Assembly: GCA_025464585.1 (NCBI GenBank)
Contig: JAODGL010000034.1
Coordinates: forward strand, 1 to 30,801
DNA: 30,801 nt
Direction of reading: 5' to 3'
Source of the DNA: Methanosarcinales archaeon
GTDB lineage: Archaea; Halobacteriota; Syntropharchaeia; Alkanophagales; Methanospirareceae
Positions 22,314 to 29,837 of the stretch are shown here, in pieces; position 1 is the stretch's first letter, and each line of letters starts with the position of its first letter. Both the position numbers and the translations under genes were made by a program. Under the pieces are notes generated by a model. The model was not told the DNA's origin. It did no database searches and saw only the letters and a list, made by a program, of their open reading frames with translations.

Positions 22314-24005
22314 GTGAAAGTGTCAAATCACGCGTTTTTTGTATTCTTCGCAATGGCACTGATACTGATGTCGGTATTAGTATCGGTATCAGGACGGCAG
22401 CCGCTGAAGAAGGATACGGATGACGATGGTATTCCTGATGACTGGGAAAGTGAGCACTGGCTCGACCCATATAATGCAGATGATGCAAGCCTTGATTACA
22501 ATTACAATGGACTGACGAATCTTCAAGAATACATAAATGATTACGACCCCTGGGATAAAGATACAGATGGGGATGGGCTATCAAATTATGCGGAATGTTT
22601 CGGTTTATTCGGCTTCTTTATCGACCCCCTGGCATCAGACACAGATGAAGACGGGTTAAGCGATCTGGAAGAGATCTGCATGTATGTTAATACGGGTGAT
22701 GAGGCACAGATGAAGGAGATATACCCGGATAGAACAGATAGAGCGAGTGTGAGGGAGGATATAAACAGTCTACGGAAGAAATATCCATACAAACTCGACC
22801 CTACGAATTCAGACATGGACGGGGACGGGCTAAGTGATGGAGAAGAAATATCTCATGGAACCAGTCCCAATTGTGTAGATACAGACCATGATGGGCTCAG
22901 CGATGGCGAGGAAGTTTACATTTATAAAACTGACCCAACGAAACGGGACACGGATGGAGATGGGTTATTGGACTCAGAAGAAGTATGGGGGACATACGGC
23001 ACTGTAACAGACCCGAACAATGCGGATAGTGATGGAGATGGGGTACCGGATGGAGAAGAGAAATTGGGTTTCGGTTTCGCTCCCATTGCACCGAGCATGC
23101 ATGCATTGACATACGAGGATTTTATAAGCAGTAATGCGTATGCCGGGGAATACATCACAGTAAATGCAAAGGTGGACAGGATAAAGCGAGATTATGAGCA
23201 GATGGATTCTTATTTGCTGTATTTAAAACATTTGGAACCGGTGAATGGAGTAGGGACCAGAGGTGTTGCAAGAGTTAATAGTTCATGGCATGTTGACCGG
23301 GGTCGGCAGCATGTGGACGACCGCTTTGGCTTGATTCTACGTGAAGGCGACACGATTATTGTGGTTGGTGTTGCCGGTAAAATTCATGGTAGTAATCGCG
23401 AAATTACGGTTGATAGCGGTGGCAAATTGTATTTAGTATTAAGTCAGAAAGAGGCAAGAGAGCGATGGGCAAGAGGGGAGCGATGGTTCCCATCAAATAA
23501 GTATGTTAAGATAATATTTGATGAACATAAGGAAGCATTTGCAACGGTAACACCTTCTTCCACGTCTCCTCCAGCTCAAACTCCGCTTTCAACCCCAATA
23601 CCAAATTCTTCTCCAACACCAGCATCTACGTCACCCCCTTTGCCCTCGTCTACGAACGAAACGAACGCAACTGCTGCGAGTGAGCCCGAAGGCAAAGGCA
23701 TATTTGGTTCGCTCATCTATGTAGCGATTGGATTTGTAATCGTTATTGCATCTAACTTTTTGTATACTAAATTCAGTGGGAAAAAATTAGAAGAGAAGAA
23801 GCGGGAGAAAGAAGGAGTTGGCGATAAATCATCATGGGTGGTTTCAGGCATAAAGAAGAAAGGGGGCGAATACGAAGTAGCAGTGAATAAAGAAGGCAAA
23901 GGTACAACAACAATAAAATTAAATGAGAAATTATATAAGCGATTAATAAAGAGGAAGAGATTAGTATTAGGTAAACACACGATTTTGATCCCGCAGAGAA
24001 GATAA
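22314..24005 (+). CDS. Surface protein with eight calcium-binding-type repeats and membrane anchor
   Basis: A 563-residue protein starting at GTG 22314, with a signal peptide at about 3-28. Residues 33-250 contain eight thrombospondin type 3-like calcium loops such as DTDDDGIPDD, DTDGDGLSNY, DTDEDGLSDL, DMDGDGLSDG and DSDGDGVPDG. A beta-rich domain (about 260-385; GEYITVNAKVDRI, GDTIIVVGVAGKI) may be OB-like. A Pro/Ser/Thr stalk (about 410-450) leads to a membrane helix (GSLIYVAIGFVIVIASNFLY). The 90-residue basic cytoplasmic tail contains SSWVVSGIKKKGGEYEV. Calcium repeats and stalk suggest adhesion or S-layer attachment. The long cytoplasmic tail is unusual and may contact intracellular proteins. 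Confidence 0.8.
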   Translation: MKVSNHAFFVFFAMALILMSVLVSVSGRQPLKKDTDDDGIPDDWESEHWLDPYNADDASLDYNYNGLTNLQEYINDYDPWDKDTDGDGLSNYAECFGLFGFFIDPLASDTDEDGLSDLEEICMYVNTGDEAQMKEIYPDRTDRASVREDINSLRKKYPYKLDPTNSDMDGDGLSDGEEISHGTSPNCVDTDHDGLSDGEEVYIYKTDPTKRDTDGDGLLDSEEVWGTYGTVTDPNNADSDGDGVPDGEEKLGFGFAPIAPSMHALTYEDFISSNAYAGEYITVNAKVDRIKRDYEQMDSYLLYLKHLEPVNGVGTRGVARVNSSWHVDRGRQHVDDRFGLILREGDTIIVVGVAGKIHGSNREITVDSGGKLYLVLSQKEARERWARGERWFPSNKYVKIIFDEHKEAFATVTPSSTSPPAQTPLSTPIPNSSPTPASTSPPLPSSTNETNATAASEPEGKGIFGSLIYVAIGFVIVIASNFLYTKFSGKKLEEKKREKEGVGDKSSWVVSGIKKKGGEYEVAVNKEGKGTTTIKLNEKLYKRLIKRKRLVLGKHTILIPQRR

Positions 24006-24013
24006 AAGAAAAA

Positions 24014-25231
24014 ATGCCCGATAAAATCCAGATGAGAACACCTTTAGTAGAAATAGATGGAGACGAGATGACCAGGGTAATGTGGCGCATGATAAAGGAT
24101 AAACTTCTTCATCCCTACATTGACCTCAAAACCGAGTACTATGACCTTGCTCTTGAGCACAGGGACGCGACTGATGACCAGGTAACCATAGATGCGGCAG
24201 AGGCGATAAAAAGGTATGGAGTAGGTGTTAAGTGCGCCACAATAACACCAAACGCGGCGAGAGTCAAGGAGTACAACCTGAAACAGCAGTGGAAGAGCCC
24301 AAATAGCACAATCCGCGCCATACTGGATGGTACTATCTTCAGGAAACCTATAATGGTGCGAAATATAAAACCCGCGGTAAGAAACTGGAAAAAACCAATC
24401 ATTTTGGGCAGGCATGCCTATGGCGATGTGTATAAGAATGTCGAGTACCGGATTAGCGGTCCGGGGAGAGCAGAACTCGTGTTCACACCCGATAACGGCA
24501 AGGAAGAAGTCAGGCACATAATACATGAGTTCAATAAATCCGGGATAGTACAGAGCATACACAATCTTGACGCCTCGATAAGTAGCTTTGCCGAAGCCTG
24601 CTTCGCTTATGCTCTCGACCAGCGCGTGGACCTTTGGTTCTCTACAAAAGACACCATATCCAAGATATACGACAGCAATTTTAGGGAGATCTTCGAGCAG
24701 GTCTATGAAGAGAAGTACAGGGATAAGTTTGAAGATGCGGGGATAACCTACTTCTATACGCTGATAGACGATGCGGTAGCAAGGATAATCTCCTCGGAAG
24801 GCGGCATGCTCTGGGCACTGAAGAACTACGATGGCGATGTGATGTCAGATATGCTTGCCTCTGCTTATGGGAGTTTGGCGATGATGACCTCGGTCTTAGT
24901 ATCTCCTCACGGCTATTTCGAGTATGAGTCAGCTCATGGCACGGTGCAGAAGCACTACCAGAGATACCTCAGGGGCGAGCCCACCTCAACCAATCCCGTA
25001 GCACTCATATTTGCATGGAGTGGTGCGTTGCGAAAGCGTGGAGAACTGGACGGTACACCTGAGCTTGTCACCTTTGCAGACAAATTAGAAGCTGCGGTCA
25101 TAAGGACAATAGAAGACGGTGTAATGACTGGTGACCTGGCAAAACTGGCTGAACCGCCTGCAAAGCGCGTTGTATATACAGAGGAGTTTATGGAGGAGGT
25201 AGCGTATCTGTTCAATATCCTATGGACTTAA
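24014..25231 (+). CDS. icd: NADP-dependent isocitrate dehydrogenase, eukaryote-like subfamily
   Basis: Converts isocitrate to 2-oxoglutarate with NADP+ reduction, feeding glutamate synthesis or the (partial) TCA cycle. The 405 residues align by eye along their length with the eukaryotic cytosolic/mitochondrial IDH group, not the shorter prokaryotic type. Shared motifs are EIDGDEMTRV, HRDATDDQVT, QWKSPNSTIRAIL (isocitrate-binding), ILGRHAYGDVY (catalytic Arg and Tyr), YDGDVMSDMLA (metal-binding Asp), and STNPVALIFAWS. All active-site residues are present. The gene starts 9 bp after the surface-protein gene on the same strand, with no clear promoter of its own. This subfamily is patchy in archaea, which suggests horizontal transfer. 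Confidence 0.94.
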   Translation: MPDKIQMRTPLVEIDGDEMTRVMWRMIKDKLLHPYIDLKTEYYDLALEHRDATDDQVTIDAAEAIKRYGVGVKCATITPNAARVKEYNLKQQWKSPNSTIRAILDGTIFRKPIMVRNIKPAVRNWKKPIILGRHAYGDVYKNVEYRISGPGRAELVFTPDNGKEEVRHIIHEFNKSGIVQSIHNLDASISSFAEACFAYALDQRVDLWFSTKDTISKIYDSNFREIFEQVYEEKYRDKFEDAGITYFYTLIDDAVARIISSEGGMLWALKNYDGDVMSDMLASAYGSLAMMTSVLVSPHGYFEYESAHGTVQKHYQRYLRGEPTSTNPVALIFAWSGALRKRGELDGTPELVTFADKLEAAVIRTIEDGVMTGDLAKLAEPPAKRVVYTEEFMEEVAYLFNILWT

Positions 25232-25332
25232 TTTCCAAACTCCAAATCACAAATACCAAACAATACCCAATATCAATGCTCAAAACAGACTTGCCGGGTT
25301 TTTTTGAATTTGGATATTGGAATTTGTTTAAA
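25231..25332. repeat. Intergenic repeat with T-run after icd
   Basis: Short units of the type CCAAAxxxCAAAT fill the first half. CCAATATC (about 25267-25274) and GATATTGG (25313-25320) form an inverted repeat around CTTGCCGGGTTTTTTT. The T-run at 25299-25305 could terminate icd transcription. Confidence 0.45.
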
Positions 25333-25333
25333 A

Positions 25334-26515
25334 ATGACGATGTCAAAGAAGGCACAGCCTCCTACACTTATACCTTTTATTGCATTGCATGGGTTAATGC
25401 ACATCCTGGCTACGACACTGCCTGCTCTGTCGCCGTTAGTAAAAGCTGAGTTTCAACTAACGAACACCGCGGTAGGTGTGCTTTCTTTTGCCTTCGCGGC
25501 TGCTATCGGGGTGGGGAGCATATTCTCAGGTATGCTATCGGACAGATATGATGGAATAAGGCTGATAAGCCTGGGTTTCTTCTCCACTGCCACACTCTCC
25601 GGTTTTCTATTCCTTTCTTACGATTTCCTATCGCTTACACTAACATTCATTGCTATGGGCTTCTTTCTCAGTTTCTATCACCCCTCTGCTCTGTCCTACA
25701 TCGCAAATTCATTCAAGGTCAGACGAGGTAAGGTGTTTGGAGTGCATGAGACAGGAGGGAGCATAGGGATTGCCATAACTCCGCTAATAGCTGCGTTAAT
25801 CAGTTTTTATGCAGAGTGGCGTTTCGTTTACTTATTCTGGGCATTTCCAACCGTTTTTTTCGCATTTATGCTCCTCAAGCTGATGAAGAATCGAGATTTT
25901 TTCTCCAATGCTAATGAGATGAAATTAAGCGTTTTTATTAAGCAAATCATAAGTACAGGTTCGATAAGAAGGATATACGTAATAGAAGGACTATTTGGCT
26001 TTGTTTTCGGCGGGTCTTTGACTTTCATACCCATCTTTCTTAACGAGGCAAAAGGATTGAGTCCCGACCTTGCTGTGCTGCTAACATGTGTGTTTACAGG
26101 AGGAGGAGCAATAGGCAAATTTGTTGGTGGACATTTTTCTGACCTCATTGGCGGGCGAAAAGTAATGGCTTATGGTTTTTTCCTTACTGCACCTTTATTT
26201 TTCAGCGTTCCTTTTCTCCCTCCATTGTGGGCTATTCTGGCATTGGCACTTGCAGGCTTGATTTTCCCAACCATTCTGCCTGCGATAATAACCACGATAG
26301 GCAAAGAAGTCCCACCGTCAAGAACCGGAATAGCGTTTGGACTGATGATGTTCGCAGGGTTCGGCTTTGGGTCCACTTCTCGTCCACTTCTTGGTTTGAT
26401 AAGCGACAGTTTTGGTATCTCAACGGTCTTCTATCCAATAGTAATTGCTGTTTTGATTGGTGGATTCTTGAACGTTTGCATGCCGCTGAGACAGGGATGC
26501 AGAGATGCGAGATAG
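25334..26515 (+). CDS. Major facilitator superfamily transporter
   Basis: A 393-residue inner-membrane transporter of the MFS type, from ATG 25334; the longer frame from 25304 begins in intergenic repeat sequence, and ATG 25340 is another option. About twelve hydrophobic segments are visible. The loop 2-3 motif is GMLSDRYDG, and the equivalent motif after helix 8 is GGHFSDLIGGRK, both MFS hallmarks. HETGGSIGIAITPLIAAL near helix 5 resembles the motif C of antiporters. The substrate cannot be told from sequence. The final MPLRQGCRDAR comes from low-complexity sequence, and the 3' end overlaps the minus-strand DUF447 gene by 96 bp. Confidence 0.88.
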   Translation: MTMSKKAQPPTLIPFIALHGLMHILATTLPALSPLVKAEFQLTNTAVGVLSFAFAAAIGVGSIFSGMLSDRYDGIRLISLGFFSTATLSGFLFLSYDFLSLTLTFIAMGFFLSFYHPSALSYIANSFKVRRGKVFGVHETGGSIGIAITPLIAALISFYAEWRFVYLFWAFPTVFFAFMLLKLMKNRDFFSNANEMKLSVFIKQIISTGSIRRIYVIEGLFGFVFGGSLTFIPIFLNEAKGLSPDLAVLLTCVFTGGGAIGKFVGGHFSDLIGGRKVMAYGFFLTAPLFFSVPFLPPLWAILALALAGLIFPTILPAIITTIGKEVPPSRTGIAFGLMMFAGFGFGSTSRPLLGLISDSFGISTVFYPIVIAVLIGGFLNVCMPLRQGCRDAR

Positions 26516-27112
26516 ATTCCAGTTTTTCTCTCGCAGGATGCCAAAAGCCTCTTTCTCTCTACGTCCACCGCACTTTTCGACAATAGCATCATAAAGTTTC
26601 ATTTTTTTCCTCATTTCCTCCTTTTCGCGCTTATCCTCTGTTATGGCGTATCTCGTTGCGAGGACCGCAGCTTCTATCACGGCATTAAGCCCGCGGTTTA
26701 TCGCTTTCACCTCTTTTCTGTTTATTTTTACTGCATTGGGCATGAGTTGAAAGAGAAAATTTCCGGATTCACTCCTTTTTCCGATAAGAGCAGAGTCGAA
26801 AATTATCCATGATTTCGCTTCTTTTAGCACCGGGAAGCCGTGAAAAAGGGAGAAATGAACTTCGTTTAGACGTTCAAATGCCGCTTTCACAAATAAAACG
26901 GCGTCATCAGTCACATTAACCGCTAATTTGTTCGTTTCCAGCACGTTAGAAAGCGTTTTTGAACCTTCGTATAGCTTTACAAAATATTTATTCTCGTCGT
27001 TGGTTACCGTTATTACACCAATGGGAGCTGCATCAGGCTCTCCAGCCCCTGACTTCGTCGTAACTATTACTTCCGATATGCCCTCCGCTATTCCCGCTTC
27101 TTTCAGGTTCAT
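26420..27112 (-). CDS. DUF447 family protein
   Basis: A 230-residue archaeal protein of the DUF447 family, related in fold to flavin-binding split-barrel proteins. Visible family features are an early ISEVIVTTKSGAGEPDAAPIG (about 12-32), DENKYFVKLYEGSKTLSN, and the helical C-terminal half with MPNAVKINRKEVKAINRG. It may bind FMN; its reaction is not known to me. The start at 27112 has no Shine-Dalgarno, but lies about 20 bp from a TATATA stretch, so a leaderless transcript is likely. The last 33 codons run antisense through the MFS gene and look non-conserved, so the natural stop may have been lost. Confidence 0.8.
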   Translation of the reverse strand: MNLKEAGIAEGISEVIVTTKSGAGEPDAAPIGVITVTNDENKYFVKLYEGSKTLSNVLETNKLAVNVTDDAVLFVKAAFERLNEVHFSLFHGFPVLKEAKSWIIFDSALIGKRSESGNFLFQLMPNAVKINRKEVKAINRGLNAVIEAAVLATRYAITEDKREKEEMRKKMKLYDAIVEKCGGRREKEAFGILREKNWNLSRISASLSQRHANVQESTNQNSNYYWIEDR

Positions 27113-27126
27113 TTTGGATTTGTTTG

Positions 27127-27136
27127 TTATATATTT
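27127..27136. promoter_or_regulatory. TATA element between divergent genes
   Basis: TATATATTTT lies 19-28 bp before the ATG at 27155 on the + strand and 15-24 bp before the ATG at 27112 on the minus strand. In only 42 bp of intergenic DNA it may serve both genes. Confidence 0.4.
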
Positions 27137-27154
27137 TTTGAATTTATTCTCGGA

Positions 27155-27982
27155 ATGTCTATAATTATAGATATGGCAACAGAAAAGGGAAAAATCTTGA
27201 TTGCGCTTACGCCTTCAGAATCGAAGAGGCTGATTGCAAAAGGCGTAAGGAATCTGGAAGAAGTGCAGCAAGCGCTGAAGCACGGAACCATCATAATAGG
27301 ACTGGGGACCACAAACGCTTATGTAGCCGAGGAGATTCTGAATGAGCTGTCTAATATTGGAGCAAAGAGCGAAAAAAAGATTGATAGGCGGAGATACGCA
27401 GCAGGTGTCATAACGGAGGAAGGTACCTGTGTTGTCGCGAAAGAAGAGCGGGAAAAGGAAGTGATAATAAAAAATGGCGAGATAAGCGAAGAGAGCATAG
27501 AAAAAGCAATAGAGGGGTTATCTGCGGAAGACGTCTTCATAAAGGGAGCAAATGCGTTGGATGCTGCGGGAAACGCAGGCATATTCCTGGCACATCCCAC
27601 CGGTGGCACGATAGGTTCTGCACTCGGAACGGTGATGGCGAGAGGCGTTAATTTCATCATCCCCGTGGGCATTGAGAAGACAATACCTTATTCTATTATA
27701 GACGCTGCAAAACGAGTAGGAAAGGAGAGATTCTTTAAATCGGTGGGTATGCCTGTGGGGTTGATGCCAGTACATGGAAAGGTAATTACCGAGATAGAGG
27801 CTGTGCGAATATTAGGAGCTGAGGATGCTTTTCCCATCGGTGCAGGTGGTGTAGCTAAAGGCGAGGGTTCTGCCGTTATATGCGCTGAGGGTAATGTGGA
27901 GAAGCTGGAGGGGTTAATGACACTTATAGCAGAAATAAAGGGAGAAACACAGGTGGAAGTGGCGCGTGTGGAGTGCGTGTAA
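27155..27982 (+). CDS. Unrecognised conserved-looking archaeal protein
   Basis: A 275-residue soluble protein I do not recognise; a second ATG at 27173 is also possible. The sequence reads like an alpha/beta enzyme. KILIALTPSESKRLIAKGV opens it, then GTIIIGLGTTNAYVAEEIL (about 43-62), which resembles a glycine-rich nucleotide loop. FIKGANALDAAGNAGIFLA and PTGGTIGSALGTVMARGVNFIIPVG follow near the middle, with an AFPIGAGGVAKGEG motif late. There are no membrane segments. It is leaderless, divergent from DUF447 and convergent with the tRNA gene, so it is probably transcribed alone. The repeated Gly-rich motifs suggest a conserved active site, but I would not name a function. Confidence 0.75.
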   Translation: MSIIIDMATEKGKILIALTPSESKRLIAKGVRNLEEVQQALKHGTIIIGLGTTNAYVAEEILNELSNIGAKSEKKIDRRRYAAGVITEEGTCVVAKEEREKEVIIKNGEISEESIEKAIEGLSAEDVFIKGANALDAAGNAGIFLAHPTGGTIGSALGTVMARGVNFIIPVGIEKTIPYSIIDAAKRVGKERFFKSVGMPVGLMPVHGKVITEIEAVRILGAEDAFPIGAGGVAKGEGSAVICAEGNVEKLEGLMTLIAEIKGETQVEVARVECV

Positions 27983-27989
27983 CCAGTAA

Positions 27990-28062
27990 TGGGCCCGATG
28001 CGATTCGAACGCATGACCTCCGCCTCGTCAAGGCGACGTCATTCCAACTAGACCACGGGCCC
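27990..28062 (-). tRNA. tRNA-Val (anticodon GAC)
   Basis: The minus strand folds into a full cloverleaf: acceptor GGGCCCG with CGGGCCC, D-arm GTC/GAC, anticodon stem TCGCC/GGCGG with loop TTGACGA, T-arm ATGCG/CGCAT with loop TTCGAAT, and discriminator A. The anticodon GAC reads GUC/GUU valine codons. The 3' CCA is not encoded, and there is no intron. A TATA box lies upstream at 28097-28107. Confidence 0.93.
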
Positions 28063-28096
28063 ACACCGTTCTTTATTCTGTAATTACAAGAGCATG

Positions 28097-28107
28097 TTTA
28101 TAAATTT
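28097..28107 (-). promoter_or_regulatory. TATA box of tRNA-Val
   Basis: AAATTTATAAA on the minus strand, 35-45 bp upstream of the mature tRNA 5' end, giving a short 5' leader to be removed by RNase P. Confidence 0.55.
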
Positions 28108-28132
28108 CTTTTTTTGAAAAAGAAAAAGTGTT

Positions 28133-28155
28133 GCATAAATCAGTGTCTTAAATAG
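28133..28155 (+). repeat. Dispersed repeat half-copy supplying the trxB TATA box
   Basis: ATAAATCAGTGTCTTAAATAG matches the right arm of copy 2. Its end, TTAAATAG (28148-28155), lies 24-31 bp before the trxB ATG, the right distance for a TATA box of a leaderless gene. Confidence 0.6.
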
Positions 28156-28178
28156 AAGGAAGCTATACTTTATACACA

Positions 28179-29102
28179 ATGGAAAAAGCGAAAAATTACG
28201 ATTTAATTGTTGTTGGTGCAGGTCCTGCTGGGATGACCGCCGGAATGTATGGCGTGAGGAGCGGATTGGAAACATTAGTGTTCGAGAAGGGGATATGCGG
28301 TGGATTATCAAATGAGGCGCCTGAGATAGAGAACTATCCGGGATTCAAAAAGGTGAGGGGAATGGAGTTGGCGGAGAAGATGAAAGAACAAGCGTCAGAA
28401 TATGTAGAGATAAGAGAGCTGGAAAAGGTGGAAAAAATGAAGTGGAGTGTAAAGAATCTGGAGGTTTCTACGGAAAAAGGCTCTTATCTCACACGCGCGG
28501 CAGTGATAAGCACAGGAACCAGACACAGGCGGTTAGGCGTAAAGGGGGAGGATGAATTCCTTGGAAGAGGCATATCTTATTGTGCCACCTGTGATGGCTT
28601 TTTCTTCAGAGATAAGCCCGTATTAGTGGTAGGAGGTGGAGACTCAGCAGTTAGAGAAGCTTTGTATCTGAAAAATATCGGCTGTGAAGTAACGCTGGTT
28701 CATAGAAGGGGGAAGCTTCGGGCAGAACCGTATTTACAAAAAAATCTGGAGCACGCGGGTGTGCGTATCCTATGGAATTCAGTGGTGAGAGAGATAAGAG
28801 GGGATAAAAAAGTGAGAAGCGTTGTCAGGTTTGATAAGGATAGGGAAATTGAGGATGAGCTGTTGGTGGAAGGAGTGTTTATATCCATCGGCGAAGAACC
28901 TGTTAATGACCTGGCAGCGCAAATGGGCATAGGAATGGACAGAAACGGCTACATAATCACGGATAAAAATCAGAGAACGTCCCTCGAGCGGGTATACGCG
29001 GCAGGGGACATAACAGGAGGCGTGAGACAGATAGTGGTTGCATGTGCAGAAGGCGCTATCGCTGCTACCTCGGCGTATAACGATTTGCTGGAATTGGTAT
29101 AA
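28179..29102 (+). CDS. trxB: Thioredoxin reductase
   Basis: FAD-dependent pyridine nucleotide-disulfide oxidoreductase of the low-molecular-weight type, which reduces thioredoxin in the cytoplasm. The 307-residue length is normal. FAD binding: VVGAGPAGMTAGMYGVRSG at about 11-29 and the late YAAGDITGG. The redox-active disulfide is CATC in YCATCDGFFF. The second nucleotide-binding fold is VLVVGGGDSAVREALYL, followed by HRRGKLRAE; the HRR basic residues fit NADPH rather than F420. The gene has no Shine-Dalgarno and a repeat-derived TATA box. All catalytic residues are present. Confidence 0.94.
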   Translation: MEKAKNYDLIVVGAGPAGMTAGMYGVRSGLETLVFEKGICGGLSNEAPEIENYPGFKKVRGMELAEKMKEQASEYVEIRELEKVEKMKWSVKNLEVSTEKGSYLTRAAVISTGTRHRRLGVKGEDEFLGRGISYCATCDGFFFRDKPVLVVGGGDSAVREALYLKNIGCEVTLVHRRGKLRAEPYLQKNLEHAGVRILWNSVVREIRGDKKVRSVVRFDKDREIEDELLVEGVFISIGEEPVNDLAAQMGIGMDRNGYIITDKNQRTSLERVYAAGDITGGVRQIVVACAEGAIAATSAYNDLLELV

Positions 29103-29106
29103 GTAA

Positions 29107-29152
29107 AAATAAATCTGCGTAAATCAGTGTAAATCGGTGTCTAAATAGAAGG
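29107..29152 (+). repeat. Dispersed repeat half-copy supplying the rnhB TATA box
   Basis: AATCTGCGTAAATCAGTGT is followed by a second AAATCGGTGTCTAAATAG unit. The end CTAAATAG (29141-29148) lies 24-31 bp before the rnhB ATG. The following AAATAGAAGGAA is shared with the trxB upstream region. Confidence 0.6.
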
Positions 29153-29171
29153 AAACGTATACACGATAAAA

Positions 29172-29801
29172 ATGGAACCAAGGGAAATAGGGATTGATGA
29201 AGCAGGTAAAGGACCGGTAATAGGGTCATTGTTTGTTGCAGGGGTTCTGAATTTTGAGGGGCTGGCAGAGATTGGGGTAAAAGATTCGAAGCGGTTGAGT
29301 CCAAAGAAGCGAGAATACCTGGCGAAACTTATAGAAGAAGCGACTGAAGTTCATCTCGTGGTGATGACTGCAAGCGAGATAGACGAGAGGAGGAAAACGC
29401 ATACTCTCAATGAGATCATGGTTGAACTTTTCTCAGCGGTGATTATGCATTTTCAGCCTGATAAGGCTTTTGTTGATGCGGCGGATGTCAATCCGGATAG
29501 ATTTGCGGCGAATCTAAAATCGTGCTTTAATAAGGAAGGGGGAGCAGAAAGGGAAATCGAAATAATTTCTGAATCTAAAGCAGATGAACGTTATCCAGTG
29601 GTCAGCGCTGCATCAATAGTTGCAAAAGTGCATCGAGATAGGTCAATAAGGCAGCTCGAGGCGGAGATAGGAGCAGAAATAGGTAGCGGATATCCCGCAG
29701 ACCCGAAAACCATTCAATTCCTGAAGAGATTACTGAAAGAAAAGGAGGATATTCCGCCTTACGTGAGGCGCTCCTGGAAGACAGTCGAAAGAAATCTTTA
29801 A
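29172..29801 (+). CDS. rnhB: Ribonuclease HII
   Basis: Cleaves RNA in RNA-DNA hybrids and at single ribonucleotides in DNA, needed for primer removal and ribonucleotide excision. The 209-residue protein has the archaeal-type RNase HII motifs: GIDEAGKGPVIG at 7-18 (catalytic Asp9 and Glu10), DSKRLSP, a central AFVDAADVNPD (catalytic Asp), and SKADERYPVVSAASIVAKV. ATG 29172 is preceded by a repeat-derived TATA box and no Shine-Dalgarno, so the transcript is probably leaderless. It is followed by the TFB gene, with its own TATA box. Confidence 0.95.
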   Translation: MEPREIGIDEAGKGPVIGSLFVAGVLNFEGLAEIGVKDSKRLSPKKREYLAKLIEEATEVHLVVMTASEIDERRKTHTLNEIMVELFSAVIMHFQPDKAFVDAADVNPDRFAANLKSCFNKEGGAEREIEIISESKADERYPVVSAASIVAKVHRDRSIRQLEAEIGAEIGSGYPADPKTIQFLKRLLKEKEDIPPYVRRSWKTVERNL

Positions 29802-29811
29802 TTTATATATA
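29802..29811 (+). promoter_or_regulatory. TATA box of tfb
   Basis: TTTATATATA lies right after the rnhB stop and 27-36 bp before the tfb ATG. It is the clearest TATA box in the window. Confidence 0.65.
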
Positions 29812-29837
29812 CCCAACCTTAACAAAATAAACATAAA

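Noticed and set aside
25222..25449. Short + strand frame overlapping the MFS start
   Set aside because: Its first half is intergenic repeat and the rest is the MFS gene in another frame.
26227..26586. + strand frame over the MFS 3' end and the DUF447 end
   Set aside because: It lies out of frame with both recognisable genes and lacks any conserved motif.
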